Source: Bacillota bacterium (GTDB lineage: Bacteria; Bacillota; Dethiobacteria; DTU022; UBA8154). Taken from it: a DNA stretch of 32,232 nucleotides. Shown piece by piece: positions 7,837 to 16,629 of this stretch. Location of the stretch: contig JAKORA010000214.1 of NCBI GenBank assembly GCA_029778075.1, positions 1 to 32,232 of the forward strand. The letters are read 5' to 3'. The position numbers and the translations under genes were made by a program. Position 1 is the first letter of the stretch; each line of letters opens with the position of its first letter. The notes under the pieces were generated by a model that did no database searches, had not been told where the DNA came from, and saw only the letters and a program-made list of their open reading frames with translations.

Positions 7837-9036
7837 TTATATACTGTGGCAAGATCCGGCAAACCTGATACTCTCAACACGGCCGTCACGCCAGTACACC
7901 CTGGGAACCCTGCTGCCGATATTGCATAGCACCTCGTAGCTGATAGTTCCCAGTTGTTCGGCAATCTCCTCCACGTCAAGCTCCTCATGACCCTGTCGGC
8001 CAAAAGCAACTACTTCATCGCCTTCCTGAACAAAGGGAATTTTTCCTACGTCAAGCATGGTATGATCCATGCAAATCCTTCCGGCTATGGGGACCCTCCG
8101 GCCCTGTACCAGCATGAAACCCTTATTGGACAATAGCCTGCTATAACCATCACCATATCCCAGCGGTACTGTGGCTATGGTTGTGTCATGCGGAGCGAAG
8201 TAGGTCCGGCCGTAGCTCACAGGGGTTCCGGCCGACACTTTTTTTAAAAAAATGATCCGGCTTTTTAAAGACATAACAGGAAGCAGCTTTACTTGATTAT
8301 TTTTTTCTCTGGAAGGATAGCAGCCGTATAATCCGATACCGATCCTTACCATATCCAGATGCGTTTCCGGAAGCTCCAGCGCTGCTGCACTGTTGGCGGC
8401 ATGCTTCAAGGGAACTTCAATCCCTCTCTCCTTACATGCGCTTAGTATGCTATTAAAAAGGTGCAGTTGGTTCCGGGTAAAACTTTTGTCTTTCTCATCG
8501 GCAGCAGCAAAATGTGTATATACTCCTTCCAGTATAATTCCAGGAAGGGCAGCCACTCTCTCCAGGAAAGCTATAGTATCTCGCGGGTCCGCCAGCCCCA
8601 ATCTCCCCATGCCTGTATCAATTTTTACATGAATGGCAGCCCGCTTCCCCCTGGCCTGAGCTTGCTGCGAAAAAGAAGAAGCCGCTTCCCAGCTAAAAAC
8701 AGTCGGCGTAAGCTGCATTTCCAGCAAAGAGAGGTTTTGGCGAGGATCTGTGCAACCCAGAATAAGAATGGGAGCCTTAATTCCTCTTTGTCGAAGAGCC
8801 GCACCCTCCTCCAAAGAAGCCACCCCAAGCATCGAAGCGCCTTCCTGCAAGGTGACCTCGGCGACTTCACAAGCACCGTGTCCGTAAGCGTCCGCCTTTA
8901 CTACGGCCAGTAATTTGACAGTGTCAGGTAAAAACTTTCGAAATTCCCTGACATTAGAAGCCAGATGGGAAAGGTTGATATCTGCCCAGGTCGGCCTCCC
9001 CAGATAATGCGAGATCTCCATTGGCACTTTCACCAA
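7837..9036 (-). CDS. alr: Alanine racemase
   Basis: This PLP enzyme interconverts L- and D-alanine for peptidoglycan. The roughly 394-399-aa protein shows the cofactor lysine in AVVKADAYGHG (K47), the conserved KIDTGMGRLG and HAANSAA segments, and the catalytic tyrosine in VSYGRTYF (Y275). The C-terminal beta domain includes PIAGRICMDHTMLDV. The start is uncertain: TTG at 9036, GTG at 9033 and ATG at 9021 are all in frame with only weak ribosome sites. The antitoxin gene follows after about 90 bp, the standard Gram-positive order. Homoserine dehydrogenase lies upstream, where Bacillus has a LolA-like gene. Confidence 0.94.
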   Translation of the reverse strand: MVKVPMEISHYLGRPTWADINLSHLASNVREFRKFLPDTVKLLAVVKADAYGHGACEVAEVTLQEGASMLGVASLEEGAALRQRGIKAPILILGCTDPRQNLSLLEMQLTPTVFSWEAASSFSQQAQARGKRAAIHVKIDTGMGRLGLADPRDTIAFLERVAALPGIILEGVYTHFAAADEKDKSFTRNQLHLFNSILSACKERGIEVPLKHAANSAAALELPETHLDMVRIGIGLYGCYPSREKNNQVKLLPVMSLKSRIIFLKKVSAGTPVSYGRTYFAPHDTTIATVPLGYGDGYSRLLSNKGFMLVQGRRVPIAGRICMDHTMLDVGKIPFVQEGDEVVAFGRQGHEELDVEEIAEQLGTISYEVLCNIGSRVPRVYWRDGRVESIRFAGSCHSI

Positions 9037-9171
9037 GTTTCTCTATTGGTGCGTGTACAACGACAAAAATAACGGAAACAGCAGCAGTTCATTATTAATT
9101 TTTATTCCACAAGGTATATATTTATTCCTGCCAAAAGGAAAGATTTGCAGATATACTTTTATTTCCATATT

Positions 9172-10470
9172 TTATTTTTCAATTACCCGCAAAACGCTGT
9201 TTATTTTCTTGATGACCGGAGAACTCTTAATTGTTTCCAGGGCAAGGTTAAAAGATTTTTCTTCCACGGCATGAGTTACCAGGACAATCTCGGCCTTGCC
9301 TCCCACACTGCGTTTTTGTAAAATCATATCCAGGCTAACTCGCGCATCTCCAAAAGCTGTGGCCAGGCGGGCGAAAACTCCGGGTTGATCAATAGCCTGC
9401 AGGCGCAAATAAAAAGCGGATGACAGTTCATCGATAGGAACAATGCTTTTGGCTTGAAAATCCGCCTCCATGACACCGTTTTCTACCTGATGGTTAATAT
9501 TACGGGCAACCTCAATTAAATCGGCAACAACAGAGCTGCCGGTAGGCAGCGCTCCTGCTCCCAGTCCGTAAAACATTGTCTCTCCCACGGCGTTGCCGAC
9601 CACGAACAGCGCGTTATTTTCATAATAAACGGAAGCGAGGGGATGATCCAGAGGAATCAATGCCGGGTGCACCTTCAAGGCCAGCCCCTTTTCCATTTCT
9701 TCACCGATAGCCAGAAGCTTAATGGCAAACCCAAGCTCTCTGGCATAAAAAACATCCCTTTTGCTGATGCCGCTGATCCCCTGCACATAAATATCCTCGA
9801 AACGGACATGGCAGTTAAAGGCCAACATCGCCAGGATGCAAAGCTTGTAAGCAGCATCTTTCCCTTCCAGGTCATTGCTTGGGTCCTGCTCGGCGAACCC
9901 TCTGGCCTGAGCCTCTGCCAGGGCTGCCTCAAACTCCATCTTTTCCATGCTCATTTTAGTTAAAATATAATTGGTTGTCCCGTTAATAATTCCCAGCAAA
10001 CGGATTATTCTGTTGGCTCCGAGGCTGTGCTTTAAGGGCCTGATCAGGGGAATACCTCCCCCGACGCTGGCTTCATAATAGATATTGCGGTTATGCTCCC
10101 TGGCCAGATGTAAAAGTTCCGTCCCGGCCGTAGCCATCAGATCTTTGTTAGCGGTGACAACAAACTTCTTATTACGGAGGGCTTCTTCGATATATCGACG
10201 GGCATCCCCGGTGCCGCCGATCACCTCCACTACTACATCTATCTCAGGATCATGTAAAATATCCCGGGGATCTGTAGTAAGCTGCTGCCTGTCTACTTTT
10301 ACCGGCCTCTCTTTATGCAAGTCCCTGACAAGAATTTTTTTTACCTCAATGGCGGCTCCGGCCCTGTTTTTAATCTGCTCCTTGTTCATCTCCAGGATCT
10401 TAAGCACCCCCGAGCCGACCGTACCCATACCCAAAAGCCCTACTTTAATAATCTCTTTTCTCATTAACAT
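9172..10470 (-). CDS. hom: Homoserine dehydrogenase
   Basis: This enzyme reduces aspartate semialdehyde to homoserine, the branch to threonine and methionine. The 432-aa protein begins with the Rossmann motif VGLLGMGTVGSGV, then has the family signature INGTTNYILTKM followed by AQARGFAEQDPSNDLEGKDAAYK. A C-terminal ACT domain (LRLQAIDQPGVFARLATAFG) suggests feedback control. Two ATGs (10470 and 10464) share one GGAGGGG site; either could start. It has its own strong promoter. thrB and thrC, commonly next to hom, are not in the window. Confidence 0.95.
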   Translation of the reverse strand: MLMRKEIIKVGLLGMGTVGSGVLKILEMNKEQIKNRAGAAIEVKKILVRDLHKERPVKVDRQQLTTDPRDILHDPEIDVVVEVIGGTGDARRYIEEALRNKKFVVTANKDLMATAGTELLHLAREHNRNIYYEASVGGGIPLIRPLKHSLGANRIIRLLGIINGTTNYILTKMSMEKMEFEAALAEAQARGFAEQDPSNDLEGKDAAYKLCILAMLAFNCHVRFEDIYVQGISGISKRDVFYARELGFAIKLLAIGEEMEKGLALKVHPALIPLDHPLASVYYENNALFVVGNAVGETMFYGLGAGALPTGSSVVADLIEVARNINHQVENGVMEADFQAKSIVPIDELSSAFYLRLQAIDQPGVFARLATAFGDARVSLDMILQKRSVGGKAEIVLVTHAVEEKSFNLALETIKSSPVIKKINSVLRVIEK

Positions 10471-10533
10471 TGCCCCTCCGTTATTATGTATTAACTGTAG
10501 ATAAAAGACACAATGATCATCTATTTTGCGCTC

Positions 10534-10562
10534 ATTATATCATCTAGACATATATCAGGCAA
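10534..10562 (-). promoter_or_regulatory. Sigma-A-type promoter of hom
   Basis: On the minus strand TTGCCT (-35), 17 bp, and TATAAT (-10). The -10 is perfect and the -35 matches in four of six. The predicted start is about 60 nt upstream of the ATG, leaving no room for a T-box leader. Confidence 0.75.
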
Positions 10563-10652
10563 TGCCTTTAACCGGCGGCACCCGGCAGGGAAGTTAATAA
10601 AAAATGCGCAGATATTGCTGAAGTGTTTCATATATTTTTACTGAGGCAGGTG

Positions 10653-11654
10653 ATGGCAGTGCGCGTTTTATGGTTGAACAAATTCGACTTCAGCGGCAAT
10701 ACTGAGGCCGTTATGGCCTGGGCAAGAGGAGTTGTCCACAAAGGCCTGAAGCTGCACCTTGTTTTAACCGAAATCCCCTCCTCCCTTTTAGGTCTCTATA
10801 AAGAATTTATAAATAAATCCGGTTTGCAAAGCTCACTGAATATAAACTGGCAGCAGGTACAAAATCTGCTTTATTACCGCCGTTTTGACCTGCTGCATGT
10901 TTTTCATCCCGATTTATTCAGAATGGCTGCGGATTTAAGCAACTCTTTTCGAATACCCTGGGTGGCAAGCCTTTTTGACGGAGAGCATCATGACGATTTT
11001 ACCTTCTTGCATACGGCAGCTTTTATAACCTGCTGCAATTCCTCCTCTTTCCTGGCTATAAAAGACTTTTTTTATCCCTACGTTAAGCAAAACATCTTGA
11101 TAATACCGCAGGGAGTAACGATAAAACCGCCGTCTTTCCCTCCTTTGACAAAAATAAACATTCTTTACATCGGCCCCCTGGAAAAGAAACAGGTTGCACC
11201 TTTCCAGGCACTTAAGCGTGCCGTTAAGGATTTAAAGAGCTCTTATCTAGGCGTCGTCTCCAGACAAAATGTCTCCCCTGGGAACGTTACTTTCTATTAC
11301 TGGAGGCCTGATTTCAATGAAATCGCCAGCCGTTACAATGTCATAGCAGGCTTTGGCTATTACCTGCTGCAGGGTATTGCCGCCGGGAAAATAGCTCTGA
11401 TTCTCGAAGAAAAATATACAGGGATCTTTTCACCTTTACAACGGGAACAGGTGCCGGATTTCAGGGCAAAGGCACAGGCAGGAAAAGATCCGGATCCGTC
11501 AGCATACAAGCTTATCTTACAAGATATAGAGGCTCTGGGCAAACAGCTACCAGCAGCACAAAAGCTCCAGCAAGAAAACTGGAGCTATGCGCGGGAAAAT
11601 CATGATTTGGAGATTATAGCGGAGAAGATCATTCGCCTCTACAGCCGTTTATAA
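10653..11654 (+). CDS. Glycosyltransferase-like protein (GT-B fold, putative)
   Basis: This 333-aa protein begins VRVLWLNKFDFSGNTEAVMAWARGVVHKG, resembling the N-terminal beta strand and loop of GT-B glycosyltransferases. A central DLLHVFHPDLFRMA strand and the later NILIIPQGV and NILYIGPLEKKQ segments fit the linker and start of the C-terminal Rossmann-like domain. The usual EX7E donor-binding motif is not clear; GFGYYLLQGIAAGKIALI is in the corresponding place. The start at 10653 is preferred over one ten codons upstream because of GAGGCAGGTG just before it. It is convergent with the RmlB-like gene; together they may act in surface or spore polysaccharide. Family assignment is tentative. 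Confidence 0.6.
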   Translation: MAVRVLWLNKFDFSGNTEAVMAWARGVVHKGLKLHLVLTEIPSSLLGLYKEFINKSGLQSSLNINWQQVQNLLYYRRFDLLHVFHPDLFRMAADLSNSFRIPWVASLFDGEHHDDFTFLHTAAFITCCNSSSFLAIKDFFYPYVKQNILIIPQGVTIKPPSFPPLTKINILYIGPLEKKQVAPFQALKRAVKDLKSSYLGVVSRQNVSPGNVTFYYWRPDFNEIASRYNVIAGFGYYLLQGIAAGKIALILEEKYTGIFSPLQREQVPDFRAKAQAGKDPDPSAYKLILQDIEALGKQLPAAQKLQQENWSYARENHDLEIIAEKIIRLYSRL

Positions 11655-11713
11655 CGCTCTGACGCTGCCACAAAACACTCGCTGAATGCTAAAAGAATGA
11701 ACGGCGCTTATTT

Positions 11714-12694
11714 TCACTCCTCTGCCTGCAGTTCGCTAAATCTGCGGACATACCAGTCTACCGTTTTTGGTAAAGAGACTTCCAGAACATGTTCCGGTTT
11801 CCAGCCCAGTTCACTGGTAATCCGGTCTGTCTTCAGCGCATAACGCCTGTCGTGCCCGGGACGTTCTGCAACAAACTTTATCAACGATGGTGAACGGCCA
11901 AGGATATGCAAAATCGATCCCGCCATCTCCAGGTTTGTCCTTTCTTCTTCTGCACCTATATTGTAAATTCTCCCCTCCCGGCCATGCAAGAGAATCATTT
12001 CCAGGGCACGACAGTGATCCTGAACAAAGATCCAGTCCCTTACTTGCTGTCCGTCACCGTAAATTACAACAGGCTCGTCGCGTAACGCGCTGTAAATAAC
12101 AGAAGGAATAAATTTTTCCCAGTGCTGGAATGGCCCATAGTTATTGCCGCTACGTGCTATATTTACATTCAGCCCGTATGTTTTATGGTAGGATCTCACG
12201 AGACAATCCGCAGCAGCTTTGCTGGCGGAATAGGGGTTATTTGGTTTAAGAGGTGACGATTCCGTAAAGTAGCCGTCTCTACCTAGAGAACCGTATACAT
12301 CACCCGTGGACACCTGTAAAAATTTTTTTACTTTAAATTTTCTGGCCGCTTCCAGCAAATTAAAACAACCTGTAATATTGCTGGTTATAAAGTTTTGCGG
12401 TGAGGCGATACTGTTGCCGGCATATGATTCCGCTGCAAAATTTACAACAGCTTCAACATTATCTCTCATCACGCGGTTAACTGTGTCGCTTTCACTGATA
12501 TCTCCCCAGATAAAAAAATAATTCTGGCGTTTGCTAATCTCTTTCAGGTTCCCAAGGTCTGATGCATAGCTTAATTTATCCAGGTTAATAAAAGTGACCT
12601 CGGGATAGCGGGGAACCATATATAACAAAAAGTTTGTACCGATAAAGCCGGCCCCACCTGTTACCAGAATTTTTTTATACACTTGAAACATCAC
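11714..12694 (-). CDS. RmlB-like NAD-dependent sugar-nucleotide dehydratase/epimerase
   Basis: This 326-aa extended short-chain dehydrogenase is clearly closest to dTDP-glucose 4,6-dehydratase. Matching parts are the nucleotide motif VTGGAGFIGTNFLL, LDKLSYASDLGNL, the YSASKAAAD YxxxK motif, GNNYGPFQHWEKFIP, VRDWIFVQDH and RPGHDRRYALKTD. However, the usual active-site STDEVYG is STGDVYG here, and the usual FAAESHVDRS is FAAESYAGNS. The Asp-Glu acid/base pair of RmlB is therefore replaced by Gly-Asp. It may act as a different dehydratase or epimerase, or be catalytically impaired. No rmlA, rmlC or rmlD is nearby. Confidence 0.82.
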   Translation of the reverse strand: MMFQVYKKILVTGGAGFIGTNFLLYMVPRYPEVTFINLDKLSYASDLGNLKEISKRQNYFFIWGDISESDTVNRVMRDNVEAVVNFAAESYAGNSIASPQNFITSNITGCFNLLEAARKFKVKKFLQVSTGDVYGSLGRDGYFTESSPLKPNNPYSASKAAADCLVRSYHKTYGLNVNIARSGNNYGPFQHWEKFIPSVIYSALRDEPVVIYGDGQQVRDWIFVQDHCRALEMILLHGREGRIYNIGAEEERTNLEMAGSILHILGRSPSLIKFVAERPGHDRRYALKTDRITSELGWKPEHVLEVSLPKTVDWYVRRFSELQAEE

Positions 12695-12722
12695 TCCAAT
12701 TTACTATTCACGTATTCAGAAA

Positions 12723-12741
12723 GCCCGGCAAACTACCGGGC
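12723..12741 (-). terminator. Weak hairpin terminator after the 55-aa ORF
   Basis: GCCCGG and CCGGGC enclose a seven-base loop. On the minus strand the stem is followed by TTTCTG only, so it is a weak candidate. It lies between the 55-aa ORF and the RmlB-like gene. Confidence 0.4.
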
Positions 12742-12764
12742 GGGGATTATTTCCCTGAAGATCG

Positions 12765-12932
12765 TCAGAACATATTGCCCATTTTTTTAATTTCTTCCAA
12801 TCTCCTGTTATACTCCTCCTCACTTAAATTCAACGAAGGCTGATAAAGTGAAAAACACTTACCCTCCAGGGCCATATGCCTTTTCCTGAGCAAACCGTGA
12901 AACCCACGGCCGCTTTCTTTCTGCTGCATCAT
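12765..12932 (-). CDS. Small hypothetical protein, 55 aa
   Basis: An open frame of 55 aa begins MMQQKESGRGFHGLLRKRH and ends LEEIKKMGNMF. It is supported by a near-perfect ribosome site, AAGGAGG, five bases before the first ATG. The N-terminal half is basic. The C-terminal half, with SEEEYNRRLEEIKK, looks like one charged amphipathic helix. It contains a single cysteine and no membrane segment. It sits upstream of the RmlB-like gene with a hairpin between them, and is divergent from the Cys-rich 239-aa gene. I do not recognise a family. Confidence 0.6.
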   Translation of the reverse strand: MMQQKESGRGFHGLLRKRHMALEGKCFSLYQPSLNLSEEEYNRRLEEIKKMGNMF

Positions 12933-13156
12933 TTAGGCCTCCTTCCTATCATGATTTTTCTTTATATTGTATGGGCAAACCGGATAAAAGGTTAATCTTC
13001 GAATTATAAGTGTTACGCTCCGCAAAAATAAAACGACCCTTTTCTAAATAACAGCAGTAACAAATTTTCATCACGTTCATAGTATAGATTAGCAATAAAG
13101 AAGCTGCTGCTTTCAGTATCAGCTTCGGAAAGTTATAAGAAAGGAGTGCTCGAAAA

Positions 13157-13876
13157 ATGGCCGGCCCAGCAATTGATCCTGAAACAGGTGAATTTTTGCA
13201 GCCAGGGCTCTGCCCCGTCAACGAATATACAGGTATGAGGGAATGCCCTCCTACTACTGAGAAAGATTGTCTGCTGGTAGAAAAGGTATTCGACCAGTGC
13301 TTTAAAGAAGACATTATTGTCAGGCAATTTCCCATTCCTACCGGCCCGGGGGCAGCATGCCATAACGTGGATTTAAGCCGTGTTAATCGAGTAGTATGCA
13401 CTGTTTTAAGTGCCGAGTGCGAGGTGGTAGATGTAAGTCCTCCAGTTACCGACAACATCAGAATCATAACGGTAAGGCAGGATGTGGAGCTGCAAATTGA
13501 GCTCTTTGATGACTCGATATCTCTCTGCACCTTTACAGAAACCATTAATGACTTCTTCAACCAGGTCCCGCTTTATGTGCCGCCTCCTGGAGTAATGTTC
13601 GGCCCGGCTGGCGGACCCTTCGTCTTCTGCGAAGTGGTTAATTCAACATGTTTCTGCTCACCGGAAACGGTCCCGCCGGGAGATCCTGTCACCCAGGTTA
13701 TCTGTACGGTTAAAATCTGTAAAGTCGTAGAAGTTACCGCTTTTGTTAAACTTCTTGTACCTCTTTACGGTTACTGTATCCCCAGACCCTGTGAAGCAGC
13801 ACCGCAGCAGATTGAGATCGAATGTCCTCCTGTCGATTCACTCTTCCCGCCGCAACAGGAAATTGAAGATCCTTAA
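13157..13876 (+). CDS. Cys-rich protein, possibly SPOCS/DUF3794-like spore protein
   Basis: This 239-aa protein has 17 or so cysteines, is rich in Val and Pro, and has no signal peptide. The segment CLLVEKVFDQCFKED near residue 38 resembles the opening of the DUF3794/SPOCS domain of spore-morphogenesis proteins. Two beta-rich segments follow, each with a Cys-x-Val strand (VVCTVLSAECEVVDV and VICTVKICKVVEV), suggesting a duplicated domain. AAGGAG precedes the ATG. Its own terminator follows. A role in the spore coat or another disulfide-rich surface layer is inferred only from composition and this partial likeness. Confidence 0.6.
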   Translation: MAGPAIDPETGEFLQPGLCPVNEYTGMRECPPTTEKDCLLVEKVFDQCFKEDIIVRQFPIPTGPGAACHNVDLSRVNRVVCTVLSAECEVVDVSPPVTDNIRIITVRQDVELQIELFDDSISLCTFTETINDFFNQVPLYVPPPGVMFGPAGGPFVFCEVVNSTCFCSPETVPPGDPVTQVICTVKICKVVEVTAFVKLLVPLYGYCIPRPCEAAPQQIEIECPPVDSLFPPQQEIEDP

Positions 13877-13949
13877 AAAGGAAAGAGAAGAGGCATGATT
13901 TAATAGGGAAGCTTATTGAACCATACCCAAACCGCTACTGAAAAAAGAA

Positions 13950-13984
13950 GGAAGTCACAGCTATTTGTGGCTTCCTTTCTTTTC
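13950..13984. terminator. Bidirectional intrinsic terminator
   Basis: GGAAGTCACA and TGTGGCTTCC form a stem with a short loop. It is followed on the plus strand by TTTCTTTT and flanked on the minus strand by TTCTTTTTTC. It is placed between the convergent Cys-rich protein gene and the CAP-domain gene and can serve both. Confidence 0.85.
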
Positions 13985-14044
13985 CATTGGCAAGAAGCAG
14001 ACAGCTTAATCTGCCGCCTGCCTCATTCAATATCCACGGTTCAA

Positions 14045-14821
14045 TTAATCTGTAAAGAGCTGAACCATAACGATACCGGGGGTCTTTTTAAGCGGCTTCA
14101 CGCCGATCCCCACATTTTTGTAATTTGGGTTAAGCATGATCTCCCGGTGGCCCTTTGTGCTGTATACCAACTGCACATGGGCCTGACTGACGTTACCCGC
14201 TTTGGAAAGGTTCTCCGCTGCCCTGGAAAAGGAAATCCCTTGGCTTCTTAACATCTGGCTGATGGACCCGTATGTAGGAGAAACATGGCTGAAGTAATCA
14301 TGATCAACCATATCCTGAGCTTTCAGCCTGGCAACCTGTGTGAGTTCATAATCAGCTTGCAGCGGTTCCAGGTTGTTTTCTATCCTGAATTCATTTAAAA
14401 GCAAATATGCTTTGGCCTCATCTGCCGTAAGCCAGGATGGCGCGCCGGGTATGGCAGGAGGCTGGGAAGGTTCTGGAGGGTTTAGCGGCGGGTCGCCCGA
14501 CGGAGGTGTTGATGGGTTTGACGGCGATGCAGGAGGAACATAAAAGCCTCCTTGCCTCCCAAGCGTTCGGTTGGGGGGCGAATAGGAATTTTGCGGCCTT
14601 TCATTATCTTTTTGCCCATTACCGGGTTGTGGCGAAACCGGCTCTTCAGGTTCGGGGTAAACAGGCGATTCCCCACCGCGGCCGCCGTCTGAAGGTGCAA
14701 CCGGATAGCGATCCCTTGCTAAAAAACCGCCAACTGCACCCGCCGTACTGGACGGTAAAAGGAAAGCTAACAGGAAGACAACCAGTGCCAGTGCGCAAAC
14801 TGCTTTGCTGTTTTTCTTCAT
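14045..14821 (-). CDS. Secreted CAP-domain (SCP/PR1) protein
   Basis: This 258-aa exported protein has a signal peptide (KK, then ALALVVFLLAFLLPSSTAGA), a long Pro/Ser/Gly-rich linker (about residues 35-125) and a C-terminal CAP domain (about 130-258). The domain shows the bacterial YkwD-like signatures LLNEFRIENNLEPLQ, DMVDHDYFSHVSP, RAAENLSKAG and STKGHREIMLNPNYKNVGIG. In spore formers similar proteins occur in the spore coat or cell wall, but the activity is generally unknown. GGAGG precedes the ATG and a good promoter lies 30 bp upstream. Confidence 0.9.
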   Translation of the reverse strand: MKKNSKAVCALALVVFLLAFLLPSSTAGAVGGFLARDRYPVAPSDGGRGGESPVYPEPEEPVSPQPGNGQKDNERPQNSYSPPNRTLGRQGGFYVPPASPSNPSTPPSGDPPLNPPEPSQPPAIPGAPSWLTADEAKAYLLLNEFRIENNLEPLQADYELTQVARLKAQDMVDHDYFSHVSPTYGSISQMLRSQGISFSRAAENLSKAGNVSQAHVQLVYSTKGHREIMLNPNYKNVGIGVKPLKKTPGIVMVQLFTD

Positions 14822-14851
14822 ATCAATTCCTCCATTTTTTATTTTCTAATT

Positions 14852-14880
14852 ATTATACAAATTAACAGTAAATATAACAA
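14852..14880 (-). promoter_or_regulatory. Sigma-A-type promoter of the CAP-domain gene
   Basis: On the minus strand TTGTTA, 17 bp, TATAAT, ending about 30 bp before the start codon. The rest of the gap up to 15117 is AT-rich and shows no other feature beyond the ribosome site of the following gene. Confidence 0.7.
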
Positions 14881-15117
14881 ATATCCATTTTCTGTATAAG
14901 TTAGGTAAAATACGGGAGCTTACCCAGCACTCTCCGTTATAAAAGCTTTATTACAATAATTTTATACCATTCCAGTAAATGCTAATAGGAAATAGGGGCG
15001 GCGGAAGCCGGTATGGAGTAAATATGAATTGGAGAAGCGGTTAATAAGTTTGTTCCCATTCGAATATCTATTAGTAGAGCCATCCGATTTTATTATTGGA
15101 AAGGCAGGTGGATATTT

Positions 15118-16629
15118 GTGGATACAAACCGGATATGGAGAACAGATAACATTCCGCTACTAATGTTGACAGAAAACGGGAAGGAATATTTCATGCTTGA
15201 TAAACAGGGCTATCTTCAACATTTTTCCTGCAACAACGAAAGTTGGATATTAAAAACAGACAATATCTTTCAGCAGAAAATACAGGGCTTCGATGCAGTT
15301 GTTGACAACCAGGGTAACGCTTTCCTTATTGGATATAATGATGCGGGTGGCCTCTATTGTCTGTCACCGCCAACCAATAAAGCAATAGCAGCACCTGTTA
15401 ACCAGGACGGCAGCAAAACAATAGGTCACCTTTCTGCCTGCCTTGATGAGAAAAACAATCTGCATCTGCTGTGCCTGTATCTAGACAACCGGCAAAAGAT
15501 GTGGTGGCTTGTGTATCTTTATCAGGAAGAAAAAGGTTTGTGGCACGAACCGACGATTGTTGATTTCGGGTACGAATTCCTGGAACAAAGCGGTATAATT
15601 ATAAATGATCTTAAAAATAATGTTTTTATTCTACAAAGAATGGTTGAGACAGGAAATTATTGTCTGCTGCTCCGCAGTTTGCCTGAAAGTGACAGGCGCT
15701 CGTGGAAGTCCTTTTATTTTCCGAACAGGCAGGAGGAATGCTTTTTTCCTGCTTTTCTGGTTTCTCCGGACAATACCCTGCATTTCTCGTGGATAAGCTG
15801 TCAAAATGAAGTGCTGTTTTTAAGCTATATTCAAAAACCTCCGGGCGGAGACTGGGATAGTTTTTTCCGTATAGAGATTCCCAATAGGACACTGACAATT
15901 GCGCCACTTTATTGCATGGATAGCAAATTGGTTTTAACATTTAAAAAAGACGATGAGTTGCTTTATCTTCTGTCCACTAATGCAGGGAAAAACTGGAAAT
16001 GGGGCGAAAAAATACTATTGCCAAAAGAGGCTCGACTTACGCGTTTTCGCTCCTCAATCGGTTTCCAGCAAAGAGAATATGTTTTTACTCTGGGCAGCCC
16101 CCCACAGATACTTTACCCAAAATATACTTTAGACAGCTTTATAGAAAAAGTTGAACTTCAAAAGGAGTTTCAGGTCCTGGAGCTTCTTTCCTTAAGCCTG
16201 CTTACCCATGCAGGCAACCTGCAAGCTGCCAATGCTTCTTTAAAACAAAAGCTACAGCAAAGAGAAAAAGAGTTGGCCAGATTATTTTCTGGAGGTGTTT
16301 CACAAGTGGCTAAGATGGAAGAAAAACTGCATGCTAAAAAAATGGAGCTACAACAAATGGAAACTACTTTTAAAAAAGCGCTTGAAGAGTTGCAGAAAAA
16401 AATAAAGAGCGAAAAGGAGGAACTGGCGGCACTCAATAAAGACTTGTTAATGCAGGTAAATGAACTTTATAAAAAAAATGAAGAGCTTAAAAAAGAAAAA
16501 CTCATTCTCTTAAGAAACGTTAATGAGCTAAAAGAGCAGGTTCAAAATTTGCAAAGGGAAAATGAGGAGCTTAAAGTAAAAAAGAGCCGGGCTCTGCCTG
16601 TTCTTTTGAACAGATTAAGGTTTAAATAG
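15118..16629 (+). CDS. Hypothetical protein with beta-propeller-like head and coiled-coil tail
   Basis: This 503-aa protein starts at GTG with AGGTGG upstream. Residues 1-330 are rich in aromatic beta-strand repeats such as GNAFLIGYNDAGGLYCL, NNLHLLCLYLDNRQKMWWLVYL and LLYLLSTNAGKNWKWGE. The last resembles a BNR/Asp-box, so a propeller is plausible. Residues about 360-495 form a long, highly charged coiled coil rich in Glu, Lys and Leu, ending in a basic RLRFK tail. There is no signal peptide. I do not recognise the family. It ends exactly where the convergent 276-aa gene ends. A scaffold or surface-assembly role is a guess. Confidence 0.7.
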   Translation: MDTNRIWRTDNIPLLMLTENGKEYFMLDKQGYLQHFSCNNESWILKTDNIFQQKIQGFDAVVDNQGNAFLIGYNDAGGLYCLSPPTNKAIAAPVNQDGSKTIGHLSACLDEKNNLHLLCLYLDNRQKMWWLVYLYQEEKGLWHEPTIVDFGYEFLEQSGIIINDLKNNVFILQRMVETGNYCLLLRSLPESDRRSWKSFYFPNRQEECFFPAFLVSPDNTLHFSWISCQNEVLFLSYIQKPPGGDWDSFFRIEIPNRTLTIAPLYCMDSKLVLTFKKDDELLYLLSTNAGKNWKWGEKILLPKEARLTRFRSSIGFQQREYVFTLGSPPQILYPKYTLDSFIEKVELQKEFQVLELLSLSLLTHAGNLQAANASLKQKLQQREKELARLFSGGVSQVAKMEEKLHAKKMELQQMETTFKKALEELQKKIKSEKEELAALNKDLLMQVNELYKKNEELKKEKLILLRNVNELKEQVQNLQRENEELKVKKSRALPVLLNRLRFK

